The notes under the pieces were generated by a model, which was given only the letters and a program-made list of their open reading frames with translations, had not been told where the DNA came from and did not search any database. Shown one piece after another: positions 9,313 to 19,898 of a DNA stretch of 64,000 nucleotides. The stretch comes from CAWAND01 sp963797485. GTDB lineage: Bacteria > Chloroflexota > Anaerolineae > Anaerolineales > E44-bin32. Location of the stretch: the NCBI GenBank assembly GCA_963797485.1, contig CAWCPF010000002.1, positions 1-64,000 of the forward strand, in the 5' to 3' direction. Each line of letters starts with the position of its first letter. The stretch's first letter is position 1. The translations under genes and the position numbers were made by a program.

Positions 9313-9715
9313 TTAGGCACCGACGATGGCCGATTTCCACTCAGGAACCAGCCGATAGACACGGGGTGTCAACTCCCAAGAGGACGGGAATTCGATACAT
9401 CTGGGAAAGGAGTTGCGGGACAGCCCACGTGTTTGCCCCGATGTGTAGCGGCTCAGGCAAAGGAGTTCCACCGACCAAGACCATCGTGCCGCCATGCATA
9501 CCCGATACACGCGGGACCACATCCCGCCAGAAGGCCTTCTCCGAGCGCCACGCCTGCGCGTCGTCGCGTTGAACGGTCAGATCATACCCAAGCGATAGGC
9601 CAAGAACGACGGCCGTCCCCAAGCGCGTCAAACCGGCCAAAGCATAGGCTCGCGCCACCGCCAGGGTCAGCCCCCGCCAGGCTCGCCCACAATGCCGCAC
9701 CCAGCTGACGGTCTT
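9313..9715 (-). pseudogene. decayed remnant of the polytopic glycosyltransferase-like family
   Basis: Pieces in at least two frames match the C-terminal third of the proteins at 5166-6951 and 23666-25444: YDLTVQRDDAQAW, GTMVLVGGTPLPE, HIGANTWAVPQLLSQMYRIP, then in another frame ELTPRVYRLVPEWKSAIVG. No N-terminal part is present. It is more diverged from the 5.2-kb gene than the 7.8-kb fragment is, so it comes from an older event. Confidence 0.8.
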
Positions 9716-9908
9716 CTGGCGTTGTGGGAGAGCTGAAACCAAAGAACTGAACGTGTGGCATACGCTTGGCGACCTCGCGGAGCTTGCTCGCAATGGGATG
9801 CCGCCAACGATCGAGGTGTATCGGCAGGAGCACCTTCAGTGGATCGGCGACTCTCTTGCCAGTCAATGGCATGCCTCCCGGCACCCCCCTTTGAGATCCT
9901 AAGGACAT
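9716..9908 (-). pseudogene. unidentified gene start fused to the remnant
   Basis: A leftward frame reads KVLLPIHLDRWRHPIASKLR, then EVAKRMPHVQFFGFSSP, and then GAALWASLAG, where it merges with the membrane-protein remnant. The first part looks like the N-terminus of a soluble enzyme, perhaps a GT-B glycosyltransferase, but I cannot assign the family firmly. It lacks everything after about 60 residues. The fusion looks like a deletion scar. Confidence 0.4.
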
Positions 9909-9913
9909 GTGCG

Positions 9914-11435
9914 CTACGAGCTATCTCCACGGTCCTGGTCCGCAGCAACCGAACTTCGGCCCACCAAGGAGCGAAGGAGGCGGAGCTCTTGTCGGCCGAA
10001 CGCGCCCATGGCATACATCAAGCCGGCGAAGCTGAGCAGCCCCACCGCCACGGCCACGGCCAGGTGGCCTGGTCCTTCGTGGGGGATCAAGGTCACGATG
10101 GCGGCCATGATCACAGCCGCCAGCACGGCCTTAGCCGTGTAGCCAACGGGCAGAACCAACCTCTCCTTGCGAGATGTGAACCAGACCGCTAGTCCCATGT
10201 CAAGGGCATACCCCATCAGGGTGGCGCATGCCCCTCCGACAAGACCTGCCTTGGCAACGCCGATCAAGACGAACGGCACGTAAGCTAGCGCCGCAATGCC
10301 TCTAGAAATAGCCAACGCCCTCGTGTCGCGAACAATCTGCAGCAGGATGGCGAATATGGACTGCGCACCCGAAAACAGGTAGCCGATACCCAGCAGGGGA
10401 ATGAGTTGGGCTGCGCCTGACGCGATCCCCTTGGCCGCCAGGAGATCCAGGATCGCAGGCCCCAAAACGGCCAACCCGGCCAATGCCGGGATGGTGAGAC
10501 CCAGTGAGTAGCGTAAGGTAAAGGACAGCATCCAGCGGGCACGGTCTTTGTCGCCGATGTCCCATGCCCGGCTTACAGCCGGGAGGTAGCGCCGTGCTTA
10601 CGGGAACAAACAGCTCGCGGACGATCCGCGCAAGACTGTAGGCGGCCGCATAGATGCCCACGGCCTCCGACCCAAGCTGTGCGGCGACGACCAGGCGGTC
10701 AGCGAAAGACAGGACGGTTCCAGCATAGTAGCTCGGAACCAGGGGCAAGCTGAACTGCAGGCTGGGCCGAAGCGAACCCATCTTCGGCCAGCCCATACCC
10801 ACATCGCGAAGGGCAAGGCCCAAGACCGCCATTGCAAACACAAGCTCCCAGGCAACTGCCCCCAAGACTGCAACCAACAGATCACCGGTCAGCAAGATAA
10901 GGCCTGCAACGATCGTCATCTGGCCAAGTGCTTCAAGGGTGCTCAGCGCACCGAAGAGCTTTACCCGATGTACGCCTCGCTGCAGCTGCAGCCCCAATTG
11001 AGCCAGCGCTGACAACGCGGTCCAGATTCCCAGCCAGCGCGCAATCGGGACATAAGCCGGATCCCCAAGCACCAGCGCAGCCAGCGTGTCGGGGAAGAGG
11101 TAAGTTAGAGCTGTCAGAACAAGGCCAAGAATTCCGACGAGCGCAAGGATGGGGAGGAAGACATCCCTTCTCTGTTGCCGGTCCTCCGTGCCAGACACGA
11201 AACGGACCAACGCCGTGTCCAGTTGGAGAACGATGATGGACATGCCTACGGATACCGCCACCAAGGACTGTGTCCACACCCCGTAGGTTGCGGCACCCAA
11301 ACCCCGGCCGATGATGGGCAGGAGGATCAGGCCCCTAAGCCGAGTCAGTCCTCGCAGAACACCCAGAACACCGACATCGCTGGCGTAGGTCGTGGCTTCC
11401 TGCAGGCGGGTAGTCGTCCGATTTGTTTGAGGCAA
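9914..11435 (-). pseudogene. polysaccharide flippase (Wzx/MATE-like), frameshifted
   Basis: The two frames make one polytopic protein of about 505 residues. The N-terminal frame (11435 to about 10580) has regularly spaced hydrophobic helices with GLTRLRGLILLPIIGRGLG, typical of the polysaccharide biosynthesis protein/MVF flippase fold. The second frame (about 10590 to 9914) continues with VSRAWDIGDKDRARWMLSF and six or so further helices. A single-base shift near 10578 lies between them. Flippases of this type move undecaprenyl-linked oligosaccharide units to the outer face of the membrane. This would be the exporter for the locus. Confidence 0.75.
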
Positions 11436-11775
11436 TCTGTGCTCCGGGATCGCTCAGACAACTCCGCCAAGTATATGCGGTTGGCCCGTGTTGGTGGTGA
11501 ATGGGGTTGGTTCGCGGCCATGTGTCCGCCTATTTGAACCGGCCCGTGGTCCGCCTGGTCTGGCGTGCGTCGGAGTACCCAGCGTTGGCCTCTGTCCGTA
11601 TGGCGGCAGTTCGCACCCGTGAGCAGTTCCTGTTCCGAGGCGGCGCCAGGATTCTCTGGTATCGCGTCTGTGAGATTGGTCAATTCGAGCTTGCCGTGCT
11701 AGATTCGATCTCGGCCATTGCTCCGCATGAAACAAGCCAGGAAGCAAACCGAATATAAAGCCGAGGTGGGCAATC
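11436..11775. other. divergent intergenic region
   Basis: These 340 bases separate the leftward flippase from the rightward GT2 gene, so promoters for both should lie here. GAGGTGGG precedes the GTG start at 11776 and can serve as a ribosome-binding site. No clear -35/-10 pair or operator was seen, and the short frames inside resemble nothing known. Confidence 0.5.
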
Positions 11776-12779
11776 GTGAGTGAACCGCAGAAAGATGCTC
11801 GACCACGGTCGCAAGTTGCCGTCCTTATTCCCTGCTTAAATGAAGTTCAGACTGTCGCCCAAGTTGTCACTGACTTCTCACGGGTGATGCCGACCGCGGT
11901 CGTTTATGTTTACGATAACGGCTCTGCGGATGGAACCACGGACGCGGCCGCCGCGGCGGGCGCGATCGTCCGCCGAGAGCTCCGAAGGGGCAAAGGCAAT
12001 GTGGTCCGTCGCATGCTGAGCGACGTCGAGGCGGATGTCTACGTACTGGTCGACGGCGACGGGACGTATGACGCCGCCAGTGTGGTCCCGATGGTCAACA
12101 TGCTTGTCGGGCAAGGTCTCGACCTGGTCAATGGCGCTCGTCTCGAAACCGATGGCCATGCCTATCCGCCGGGGCACAGGCTAGGAAACAAGATCCTGAC
12201 CGCCTTGGTGGGGTACGTGTTTCACTCTGAGTTTCGGGACATGCTCTCCGGATTGAAAGTATGTTCCCGCCGTTTCGTCAAGTCCTTTCCGGCATTGTCG
12301 GAGGGTTTCGAAATCGAAACCGAGATGACCATCCATGCGCTGGAAATGCGCATGCCGGTAGACGAGCTGGACGTTCCATACCGGGAACGGATCGCCGGCT
12401 CCTCAAGTAAGCTGTCGACCATCAAGGACGGGTTACTGATCCTCAGCGCCATTGGCACGCTGATCAAAGAAGAGAAACCCCTCCAGTTCTTCTCGGCATT
12501 GAGTATCGGCATGGCTGTCGCCGCCATACTGCTCGGCATCCCCGTCATCGAAGAATTTGTGGCCACGGGGCTGGTGCCGCGGTTCCCCACGGCGATCCTG
12601 GCCAGCGCGGCTGATGATTCTGGCCTTCCTCAGCCTGGCGTGCGGTGTGATTCTCGAACTCTGTGACGTGTGGCAGGAGAGAGATGAAGCGCATCGCCTA
12701 CCTTTCGATCGCGCCGGCGCAAGGTCCGGGCGATGGTCCAACCGGCACAAACCTTCAATCAGACAGAACACATCCATGA
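11776..12779 (+). pseudogene. GT2 glycosyltransferase (DPM1-like) with C-terminal membrane helices, frameshifted near the end
   Basis: The N-terminal domain is intact: VAVLIPCLNEVQTVAQVV, YVYDNGSADGTTD, VLVDGDGTYDA (the DxD metal site) and GFEIETEMTIHALEM. The start is GTG 11776. After about residue 277 a shift near 12608 moves the sense to LMILAFLSLACGVILE, the second C-terminal helix, and a second shift near 12675 gives RREMKRIAYLSI, ending at 12779. An ATG at 12684 with a good AGGAGAG could instead start a separate 31-codon frame. The enzyme probably makes a polyprenyl-phosphate sugar or extends a lipid-linked glycan. Confidence 0.7.
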
Positions 12780-12894
12780 AAGCTTCCCTCCCCGAAAGGC
12801 TGGTCGTAGAGCCGGGCGAAGTGCTTATGCCTGAGAGCGAACCCACGCTCTCTGCGATCGTGCCCGTGTACATCGAAGGGGAAGTATTGCCAAC

Positions 12895-14159
12895 ATCGAC
12901 GTGGGATGGGCGGCCCACGAGTTCCTCAGCCTGTTTGCGGCGCTCGTTTGGGTCGCCGAACGAGAAAAGGGTTGGCTGATCCTCTCGGGGAAATGAGCCG
13001 GCATGGCGATCTCGACCAGGTATCTTGGACTGGCCGGAGCAGGTACCGTGGGCGTGATCGTCACGGCCTCGATAGGCGGGTCGCGCCCACGACCCTGGCG
13101 CGAGTGGGTGCGTTTCGTGGCCCCGATGGTGAACTTTGGGAGCCCGTGGTATCTGCTCAACCTGGTTCGTGCCGGGAATCCGGTCTATCCGTTCGTCTGG
13201 AGGGGGCTCCGGGATGGGATGAAGCTCGGCTGGGCAACCTGATGGCCTATTTGCAGAGTTTCGGCGGACCGAAACCCTTCCTGACGCTGCCGCTCGCCCC
13301 CATCCGGCTGTTCACGCACAAAGAACTCTACACAGCGTTTCTGTCTTCCATCGAACTCCCCTCTCCTTTGTTCCTCTTGGTCCTGCTTCTGCCGCTGACC
13401 CGACCCCATCGAAATCCTGGGCATCCTCGCCCATGCCCTCTTCCTGCGACATGTTCTGTGGGGGTTAGGATCCCAGCAGACACGATTTCTCCTCCCGCTG
13501 TATCCGCCCTTGGCGATCCTTTCCGTCTACCCGATGGACAGACTCCTCGGGTTGCTCCGATCGCCGGTCTTCTCGGCGTGGTCCCCGCCGGCATCCTCGG
13601 ATGCATCTTGTCGGCCACGACACTCTACAAAGGGTTATCCCTGTACAGGACAAATCCGCTGGCATCTAGCGTGGGAGCCGAGTTCCGGGCAGCCTTTCTG
13701 CGCAGGAACGTCACGATCTATGCGGCGCAGGCATTCATCCTACAAAACCTGCCTCAGAACGCATACTTATTGACGCTATGGGACGGCGCCTCCCTATACT
13801 GCGACCAGCGATGGGAGGCCGATGCGGAGCAATCCAAGTGGACGCAGATCGTGGCGCAAGAGGTCACTGTCGAAGGCCTGGCCGGACACTTGAAGACATT
13901 GGGGATTGACTACCTCGTCGGAAATCTGGACTCGATCAACTTCTTCTTGGCTCACGATCCCGATGGACGCCACACCCGTGCGATCAATTTCTGTTTGGTA
14001 CGTTCGGGCCCGAGTGCACACGGCCGGTTTTCGAGAATTCCAAGACCGTCGTCAAGCGGATCACGTGCGATTACGGGCGCATCTGCCGCTCACCCACGGC
14101 CAGCTGCGCCAAGCAAAGCCACCGCTTCCGGACAAACCCATGTGCGGCCGACGACATGA
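12895..14159 (+). pseudogene. decayed GT-C (GT39/ArnT-like) membrane protein
   Basis: Fragments in several frames line up with a polytopic GT-C enzyme: NIDVGWAAHEFLSLFAALVW, AGMAISTRYLGLAGAG, SPWYLLNLVRAGNPVYPFVW, QQTRFLLPLYPPLAILSVYP, and NLPQNAYLLTLWDGASLYCD near the C-terminus. At least four frame changes occur and about 200 N-terminal residues, including the first luminal loop, are missing. The order of the pieces is conserved. It is a genuine pseudogene or a very poorly sequenced stretch; the missing N-terminus favours real decay. Confidence 0.65.
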
Positions 14160-14234
14160 CCTTCTTTTCCAGCCTTCCGAGTGCAAAGTCTAGGGTCGAT
14201 CGGCTCTCCGGGGACATGCTAGGATGGGCAGTCT

Positions 14235-15936
14235 TTGCTGCGACCGTCCGGGAAGGGTAGATTGTCCAGGTCCGAGCAGAGCAACACCAAGTCCGGCCTT
14301 GTGGACAGCCTTGAGCGGTGGCCGGAATTCCATCCCCTCTTATTCTCCTTGTTTACGATCCTTGTGGTCTTCACAGGCAATCTTGACATTCTGACTTGGC
14401 CTCAAGTTGTTCGCCCCCTTGCTCTGGCTGAACTTCTGGCGCTGGCTCTCCTGGCGATCGGCTACGCCATCTTCGCCGATTGGCATCGCGGAGCCATATT
14501 CAGCACCTCGCTGATCGTCGTAGTCTTCTCCTACGGGCATATAGTACTATTTAATCCAGGACTGGGGGATTGGGGGGAACAGCTTGGGACGTCACGGTGT
14601 TCTGCTCGCCTTCTTCGGCTTGTTCGTGGTCAGCCTGCTCGTCCTGCTTCGATCCAGACAGCTACCCGAAGGATGGCCGACGTCGGTTCTGAACATCGTC
14701 GGCGCCATGGCCATCGTCATCCAGGCGGCCAGCGTACCCATGGGCAAAGAGAACATCCAGGTGGTCGATCAAACGGCCGCACTGCCTGGCGATCTTCCGG
14801 GTGAACCCATCGCCGATCGATTGCCTGACATCTACTACATTATTCTCGACGGGTACGGGCGGCAGGACGTCTTGTATCAACTCTATGGTTATGATAACTC
14901 CGAGTTTATCGATTGGCTTGAAGCCCATGGCTTCTATGTCGCCAGTCAGAGCAACCCCAACTACCTTTTCACCACCCTGTCCCTGAGCACGTCGCTAAAC
15001 ATGCAATACCTTAGCGACCTGAAGCGGGCGTACGGCTTTAGTTTCGGCAACATCCCGGTGAGCGAACTCATTCATCACAGCACCGTCCGTGCATGGCTCG
15101 AAGACGAAGGCTATCGCATCGTTGCCTTCGCAAGCGGCTACGAGCCCACCTCGATCGAGGATGCGGACGTGTTTGTTGGGTCCAGCGATTCTCAGCAGGG
15201 GCCTCTCGACGTCCTGGTTCAGCCCCGGATCACACGTCTCGAAGGCATCCTGCTGGACGCCAGCATCTACAAGGCGATTCAGGATTACCAGGTAGCACAA
15301 GGGAATCCGGGCATTTTCGAAGCCACGTACGCCGAACACCGGGAAAGGATTGGGACCGAGTTCTCAACCCTGGGAGCCATACCGGAGTGGGAGGGGCCCA
15401 ACTTCGTCTTCGCCCACGTGATTGCGCCCCATCCCCCCTTCGTGTTTGGCCCAAATGGAGAACCCTTGACCCCATCCTATCTCTACACGCTGGCTGATCA
15501 CCACGATGACTTTGTCAGATATGGAACCAGAGACGAGTACATAGCTGGATACACTGGGCAACTGGAGTACATCAACCGCAGGATCGAAGACACGCTCTCA
15601 ACTATCTTGGCCAAGAGTGATCCTCAACCCATCATTATCCTGCAAGGGGATCACGGACCGGGGGCCTATTACACAGCCACTTCTCTTTCGGACACCTATT
15701 TGCCCGAAAGAGCGTCGAATTTGAACGCCTATCTTGTACCCGACGCGATGAAGAAGAATCTGTACCCAACGATCACACCGGTAAACTCATTCCGTCTACT
15801 GTTCAGGGATGTCTTTCACATCGATCTCGACTTGCTTCCAGACCGCACGTATTTCTTTGCCTCCGACGTCGATCCCGTTGACCCATCGCTCGATGCCTAT
15901 CCTTTGCCCTTTCCGGAAGGGACGGCCTCGCCTTAG
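14235..15936 (+). pseudogene. membrane-anchored sulfatase/phosphoglycerol-transferase-like protein, frameshifted
   Basis: An N-terminal frame with three or four helices (14235 to about 14575) is followed, after a shift in a G-rich stretch near 14575, by the long frame to 15936. The catalytic domain belongs to the alkaline-phosphatase superfamily: DIYYIILDGYGRQD (metal ligand Asp), a Thr/Ser-rich NYLFTTLSLSTSLN that should hold the nucleophile, HVIAPHPPFVFG and the metal-binding LQGDHGPGAYY. The layout resembles LTA-synthase-like and phosphoethanolamine-transferase-like enzymes, which modify surface glycans outside the membrane. A paralog lies at 51086-52730. The N-terminal start (TTG 14235) is uncertain. 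Confidence 0.72.
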
Positions 15937-16077
15937 GTCTCGTGTGCGCGTAGGGCCGACATCAGCCACCAGCCCGCATCCACCGTACGACCCCTCGTCC
16001 ATGCCGTCTCGATTCATCCTAAGACTCTTCACGCCGAGTCGACACTCATTTGAAAGACAGCGCGCAACAACCTGGCG

Positions 16078-18000
16078 TCAACCCTGTTCAAGGAGAGAGG
16101 AGACGCGGGCAGCATCGAAGTCCGCAGCCAGCGGCATCCCGTCCCAGTCGAGATGGTCCTGCCCGCAAATAGTGCATATCACGGCGCAGGGGGCAAAGGT
16201 CGGATCCATATAGCGGGCCGAGGCACTGAGGGGATCGAGGATCTCCAAGCGCATCCCATTTTCCGGCGCGCCCAAGACAGACCAGAGGAGATACTCCTTG
16301 TCGTGCGAGTCGATGACAAGACCTATTTCTTGGCAGGATGAGTTCAAGACCAGGTTCGCGGCTTGGGAATACGGCTCTTCCAATTCGGGCCAGTTGGCGA
16401 AAAGGAGTCGCTGTCGAGATTCGAGGAATATGCTGTTGACGCGGGTCCTGGGCCGCCAACTCGCGATGGGCCGGCTCTGGTTGAACAGGATCCATGGCAC
16501 GGACATCACGGCCAGCCCGCCAATCACCACCCATATCCACCGCCGGGATAGGAACGATTCACCTGCGACGCCCACAATGGGGGCAAACAGGGCAAATGCG
16601 GGCAACTGGTAGCGCACATTTTGAGCTGCGAAGAACGAGAGCCACGAGAACAGTAGAAAGGCAGTGCTGGACACGACAGCATATTGAAGGATGAAGCTGT
16701 TCGCCCGGCGGGCTTGAGAGCGGCGGTAAAGGCAGATCATGGCCAGGATGCTCGCGGCGATAAGCAGCACGTGCAGTGGGCTTCCGGCGTAGTCTTCGTT
16801 GTTCCAGGCCCAGGTCAGGGTGAAAGGGGGCTTGGCAACCCCGAGGGCGCCTTCAATCGCCCTTTCGAATTCTACAAGTGCCTGCGTGAGCCGCTCGGAT
16901 GGCGTGGCACCATTGAGCAAGATCTGACGCATCGGACCGATTAGGAATTGGCCGGGCCAATCCGAAGCGATCTTCGATTGAGTCCAGTCCGCGGATCCAA
17001 ACGGCCCTCCAAAGGTGATAACGTCTCGGGCAAAGTATCCGAGATTGAGGGCCAGCATCGACAGCCCCAGGCCAACTCCAGAGAGTGCCGAACTAAGTCT
17101 TTTTCCGTTGACGAACTGCGGAATGACAAGCCAGGCGGCTAGCGGGAAGGCGTAGAGATAGACTGTCGCCTTGGTCAGTACGCCTAGTCCCAGGGCAGCT
17201 GACATGCTGACCCATTCCACGACAGCCAGTGGGCGCGTCTTGGAAAGTACCACAAAGTACGCGAAGACAATCAGCCAAAAGGCGGCCACGTAGTCGTTCT
17301 GGGTGCTGGTGCTCTCCAGAATGCCGAGCGGAAGGCTGAAGATGAAGGCTGCTGCTAACCAGGCTCCTGCCCTGCGGCCCCCGAGCAGATTGGCGATGCT
17401 CGCCACACCGACCAGGCAGCCCAGCATGCTGAACCACTGCACCAGATTCGAGGCCAGGTCCGAGCCAAGCAGGAGCTTGAAATTCAAGATCGCCGTCTCG
17501 GCCCAGATCTGGGCCCAGAGTTGGGTGTTGTAAGACGCGGGATAGTGCGCCAGGCTCCCAGCTTGTTGCCAATGGGCAACTCGACTCATGTGATACAGAA
17601 GTGAATCGGTTGTGTTAGGAGGCGAAACCCAAGCCACCACCAACAGGGCACCCGCAAACACCCCGGCGATGACGAGGCCAAGCAGCCTAGGTAGCCCCGG
17701 GAGGCGGTATTGATGCCGTGCCAGCCCATCCAGCCTGAAGCAAATCCAGCCGGATCGCCACGCCAGGATGGCCGACGCCAGCAGCCCAACCGTCCAGGCC
17801 GCCGAAAGCCACGGCTGTGTCACTGAGTTGAAAAGGCTAAGCAGCTCGGTGGTTAGCGCAAGAAACACGCCCCATAGGGCGGCCGACGCCATGAAAGCCG
17901 GTCGGAACCGTTCGACGCCTGCCGCGTTTGAGCCAACTCCATAAAAAGACAACGTTCCCCACAGGAGAAGGAACGCGGCGATGGGGAGGATTAGAAGCAA
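16078..18000 (-). CDS. polytopic GT-C glycosyltransferase-like membrane protein
   Basis: This 640-residue intact protein has about a dozen predicted transmembrane helices followed by a soluble C-terminal domain with two CxxC-like cysteines (CAVICTICGQDH). After the fourth helix a luminal loop reads PPNTTDSLLYHMSRVAHWQQ, the D and H positions expected in GT39/ArnT-like enzymes, and ESTSTQNDYVAAFW follows. It probably transfers a sugar from a polyprenyl-phosphate donor on the outer face of the membrane. No ATG is available: the frame opens with TTG at 18000, so the start is uncertain. It lies 39 bases after the Sat-CysC stop on the same strand and may be co-transcribed with it. Confidence 0.75.
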   Translation of the reverse strand: MLLILPIAAFLLLWGTLSFYGVGSNAAGVERFRPAFMASAALWGVFLALTTELLSLFNSVTQPWLSAAWTVGLLASAILAWRSGWICFRLDGLARHQYRLPGLPRLLGLVIAGVFAGALLVVAWVSPPNTTDSLLYHMSRVAHWQQAGSLAHYPASYNTQLWAQIWAETAILNFKLLLGSDLASNLVQWFSMLGCLVGVASIANLLGGRRAGAWLAAAFIFSLPLGILESTSTQNDYVAAFWLIVFAYFVVLSKTRPLAVVEWVSMSAALGLGVLTKATVYLYAFPLAAWLVIPQFVNGKRLSSALSGVGLGLSMLALNLGYFARDVITFGGPFGSADWTQSKIASDWPGQFLIGPMRQILLNGATPSERLTQALVEFERAIEGALGVAKPPFTLTWAWNNEDYAGSPLHVLLIAASILAMICLYRRSQARRANSFILQYAVVSSTAFLLFSWLSFFAAQNVRYQLPAFALFAPIVGVAGESFLSRRWIWVVIGGLAVMSVPWILFNQSRPIASWRPRTRVNSIFLESRQRLLFANWPELEEPYSQAANLVLNSSCQEIGLVIDSHDKEYLLWSVLGAPENGMRLEILDPLSASARYMDPTFAPCAVICTICGQDHLDWDGMPLAADFDAARVSSLLEQG

Positions 18001-18039
18001 TCCAGCGCTCCAGCTTTGGCAGGCGTGCGGGTCAGGCAG

Positions 18040-19770
18040 TTACTCTAGAGGCAAGAAACCCTTGTCATTCAAGAAGGCGACGATGAGCTCGGCATTCGAC
18101 TCCGAGCTCATGTCGACTGTATCGAGCACGATCTCCGGGTTTTCGGGCGCTTCATAAGGGTCATCGATACCTGTGAAGCCCTCGATCTCCCCACGTCGCG
18201 CTTTGGCATACAGGCCCTTCGTGTCCCGATCTTCGCACACCTCAAGGGGTGTGTCGACGTACACTTCAACAAAGTGACCGGAACCGACCATGTTGCGCAC
18301 ATCATTGCGCGTCGCTCGGTACGGGCTGATTGCGGCGCAAATCACCACGCCGCCATGTCGGACGATCTCGCTCGCCACAAAGCCGATTCGACGAATGTTG
18401 ATATCTCGGTCATCCTTGCTGAACCCCAAGCCGTGCGAAAGATGTGTCCGGACGACGTCGCCATCGAGCAATGAAACCTGGCGCCCGCCCTGTTGGAGAA
18501 GTACAGTCAATACCTCCGCAGTGGTCGATTTGCCGGCCCCGCTCAGACCCGTAAACCAAATGCACACGCCTTGCTTGTGCCGCGGGGGATATGTATCGGA
18601 CAGGATTTCGGCCACCTCGGGTCGGGTAAACCAATCTGGCAGCTTGTTACCGCGATTCAGGTAGTTTTCGCGCACCTCGGTGCCCGAGATCGAAGATGTG
18701 CGTGTGCCATCCGAGACCTTTGACACCTCTTCGTAACGATCTTCGTCTGGTAGGTAGACAAATTCGGTGAACGGAACTGCTTTGACGCCTATCTCTTGGC
18801 TATAGGCCTCCACCATTTGCTGTGCGTCGTATGGTCCGTAAAACGGCTTGCCGGAGGAATCGGCCCCCGGGCTGGCGTGGTCGCGACCGACAATCAGGTG
18901 GTTGGCGCCGTAGTTGCGCCGAATGATCGCATGCCAGAGAGCCTCGCGCGGACCGGCCAGCCGCATGGCCAAGGGCAGCAGCGAAAGCAAGACCCGGTCC
19001 GCCTGGTAGTACCGCGTGGCCAGGGCGCGGTAAGTGCGAACTCGTGTGTAGTGATCCACATCCCCCGGTTTGGTGACCCCGACCACGGGGTGGAGCAAAA
19101 GAACGCCATCAACTTCCTCAATTGCGCGCTTGGTCAGCTCTTCATGAACACGGTGAAGAGGGTTGCGGGTCTGAAAAGCCACGACATTGACATGGCCCAT
19201 TTGCTCTAGCCGCTGTCGCGTTTGAGCCGGGCTGAGCCGGAGCTCTTTGAAGTCAAAATGCCGCGGAAGTTCCAAGACCTTGAGCTGACCTGAGATATTT
19301 AGATCTCCCCAGCGATGCATTTCGCTCACCAACGGGTGGCGAGTGTCTTGAGTCCCAAAGACCTTCTCGGCAACCTTCAGTCGATCCCATTCGTAGATTT
19401 CTTCAACCATCATGACGGCCAGCAATTCGTTTTTCAAACTTCGAAGGGCAATCTGTTGGTCGAGTTTGATTTGAGATGACCGATCCACGGGCAGAGCGAT
19501 GGGGATGGGGAAGATGGACCCTTCCTCCAGGCGCATTTCCTCAACGATCCGATTGTGATCCTTTTCACATACGAAACGATCAAGCGGCGAAAAAGCACCC
19601 ACCGCCAAGAGCTCCAGATCGCACATTGAGCGCTCGGAGAGCTGGATCGATGGGAACCGGCTTGCCTTGGCTTTCAACTCGGCAGCCTCTTGCGGCTCGA
19701 CCAGCAAGGATTTCAGTTTCCCCCCATAAGGGCGGATGAGTTCGGTGGTTTGCAGAGATTCCAAGATCAT
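18040..19770 (-). CDS. sat: bifunctional sulfate adenylyltransferase / adenylylsulfate kinase
   Basis: The N-terminal ATP sulfurylase domain (about residues 1-395) makes APS from sulfate and ATP. It carries QTRNPLHRVHE (the QxRNxxHxxH motif), VGRDHASPG and SGTEVRENY. The C-terminal APS kinase domain phosphorylates APS to PAPS and has the P-loop GLSGAGKST and DGDVVRTHLSHGLGFS. ATG 19770 (MILESLQTTELIRPYGG) is chosen over the GTG at 19812 because the alignment-like region begins there; the product is about 576 residues. Sat-CysC fusions usually supply PAPS for sulfation, and a PAPS-type sulfotransferase lies in the same locus at 28820-29685. The gene is intact. Confidence 0.95.
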   Translation of the reverse strand: MILESLQTTELIRPYGGKLKSLLVEPQEAAELKAKASRFPSIQLSERSMCDLELLAVGAFSPLDRFVCEKDHNRIVEEMRLEEGSIFPIPIALPVDRSSQIKLDQQIALRSLKNELLAVMMVEEIYEWDRLKVAEKVFGTQDTRHPLVSEMHRWGDLNISGQLKVLELPRHFDFKELRLSPAQTRQRLEQMGHVNVVAFQTRNPLHRVHEELTKRAIEEVDGVLLLHPVVGVTKPGDVDHYTRVRTYRALATRYYQADRVLLSLLPLAMRLAGPREALWHAIIRRNYGANHLIVGRDHASPGADSSGKPFYGPYDAQQMVEAYSQEIGVKAVPFTEFVYLPDEDRYEEVSKVSDGTRTSSISGTEVRENYLNRGNKLPDWFTRPEVAEILSDTYPPRHKQGVCIWFTGLSGAGKSTTAEVLTVLLQQGGRQVSLLDGDVVRTHLSHGLGFSKDDRDINIRRIGFVASEIVRHGGVVICAAISPYRATRNDVRNMVGSGHFVEVYVDTPLEVCEDRDTKGLYAKARRGEIEGFTGIDDPYEAPENPEIVLDTVDMSSESNAELIVAFLNDKGFLPLE

Positions 19771-19898
19771 GCCTTTCCCAATTTGCTCTGCCCAGCCGGG
19801 CAATCTTACCACTTCGAATTAGGGTACACGACGTGTCAAAGGAGCATCATCAATCGGTTTCACCCCCACTTTGGCTCAATATCCGGCCAGCGGCCGGG

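Noticed and set aside
12684..12779. 31-codon frame with AGGAGAG as a separate small gene
   Set aside because: Its sequence (RREMKRIAYLSI with the bases before it) fits the tail of the preceding GT2 enzyme better; listed as part of that gene.
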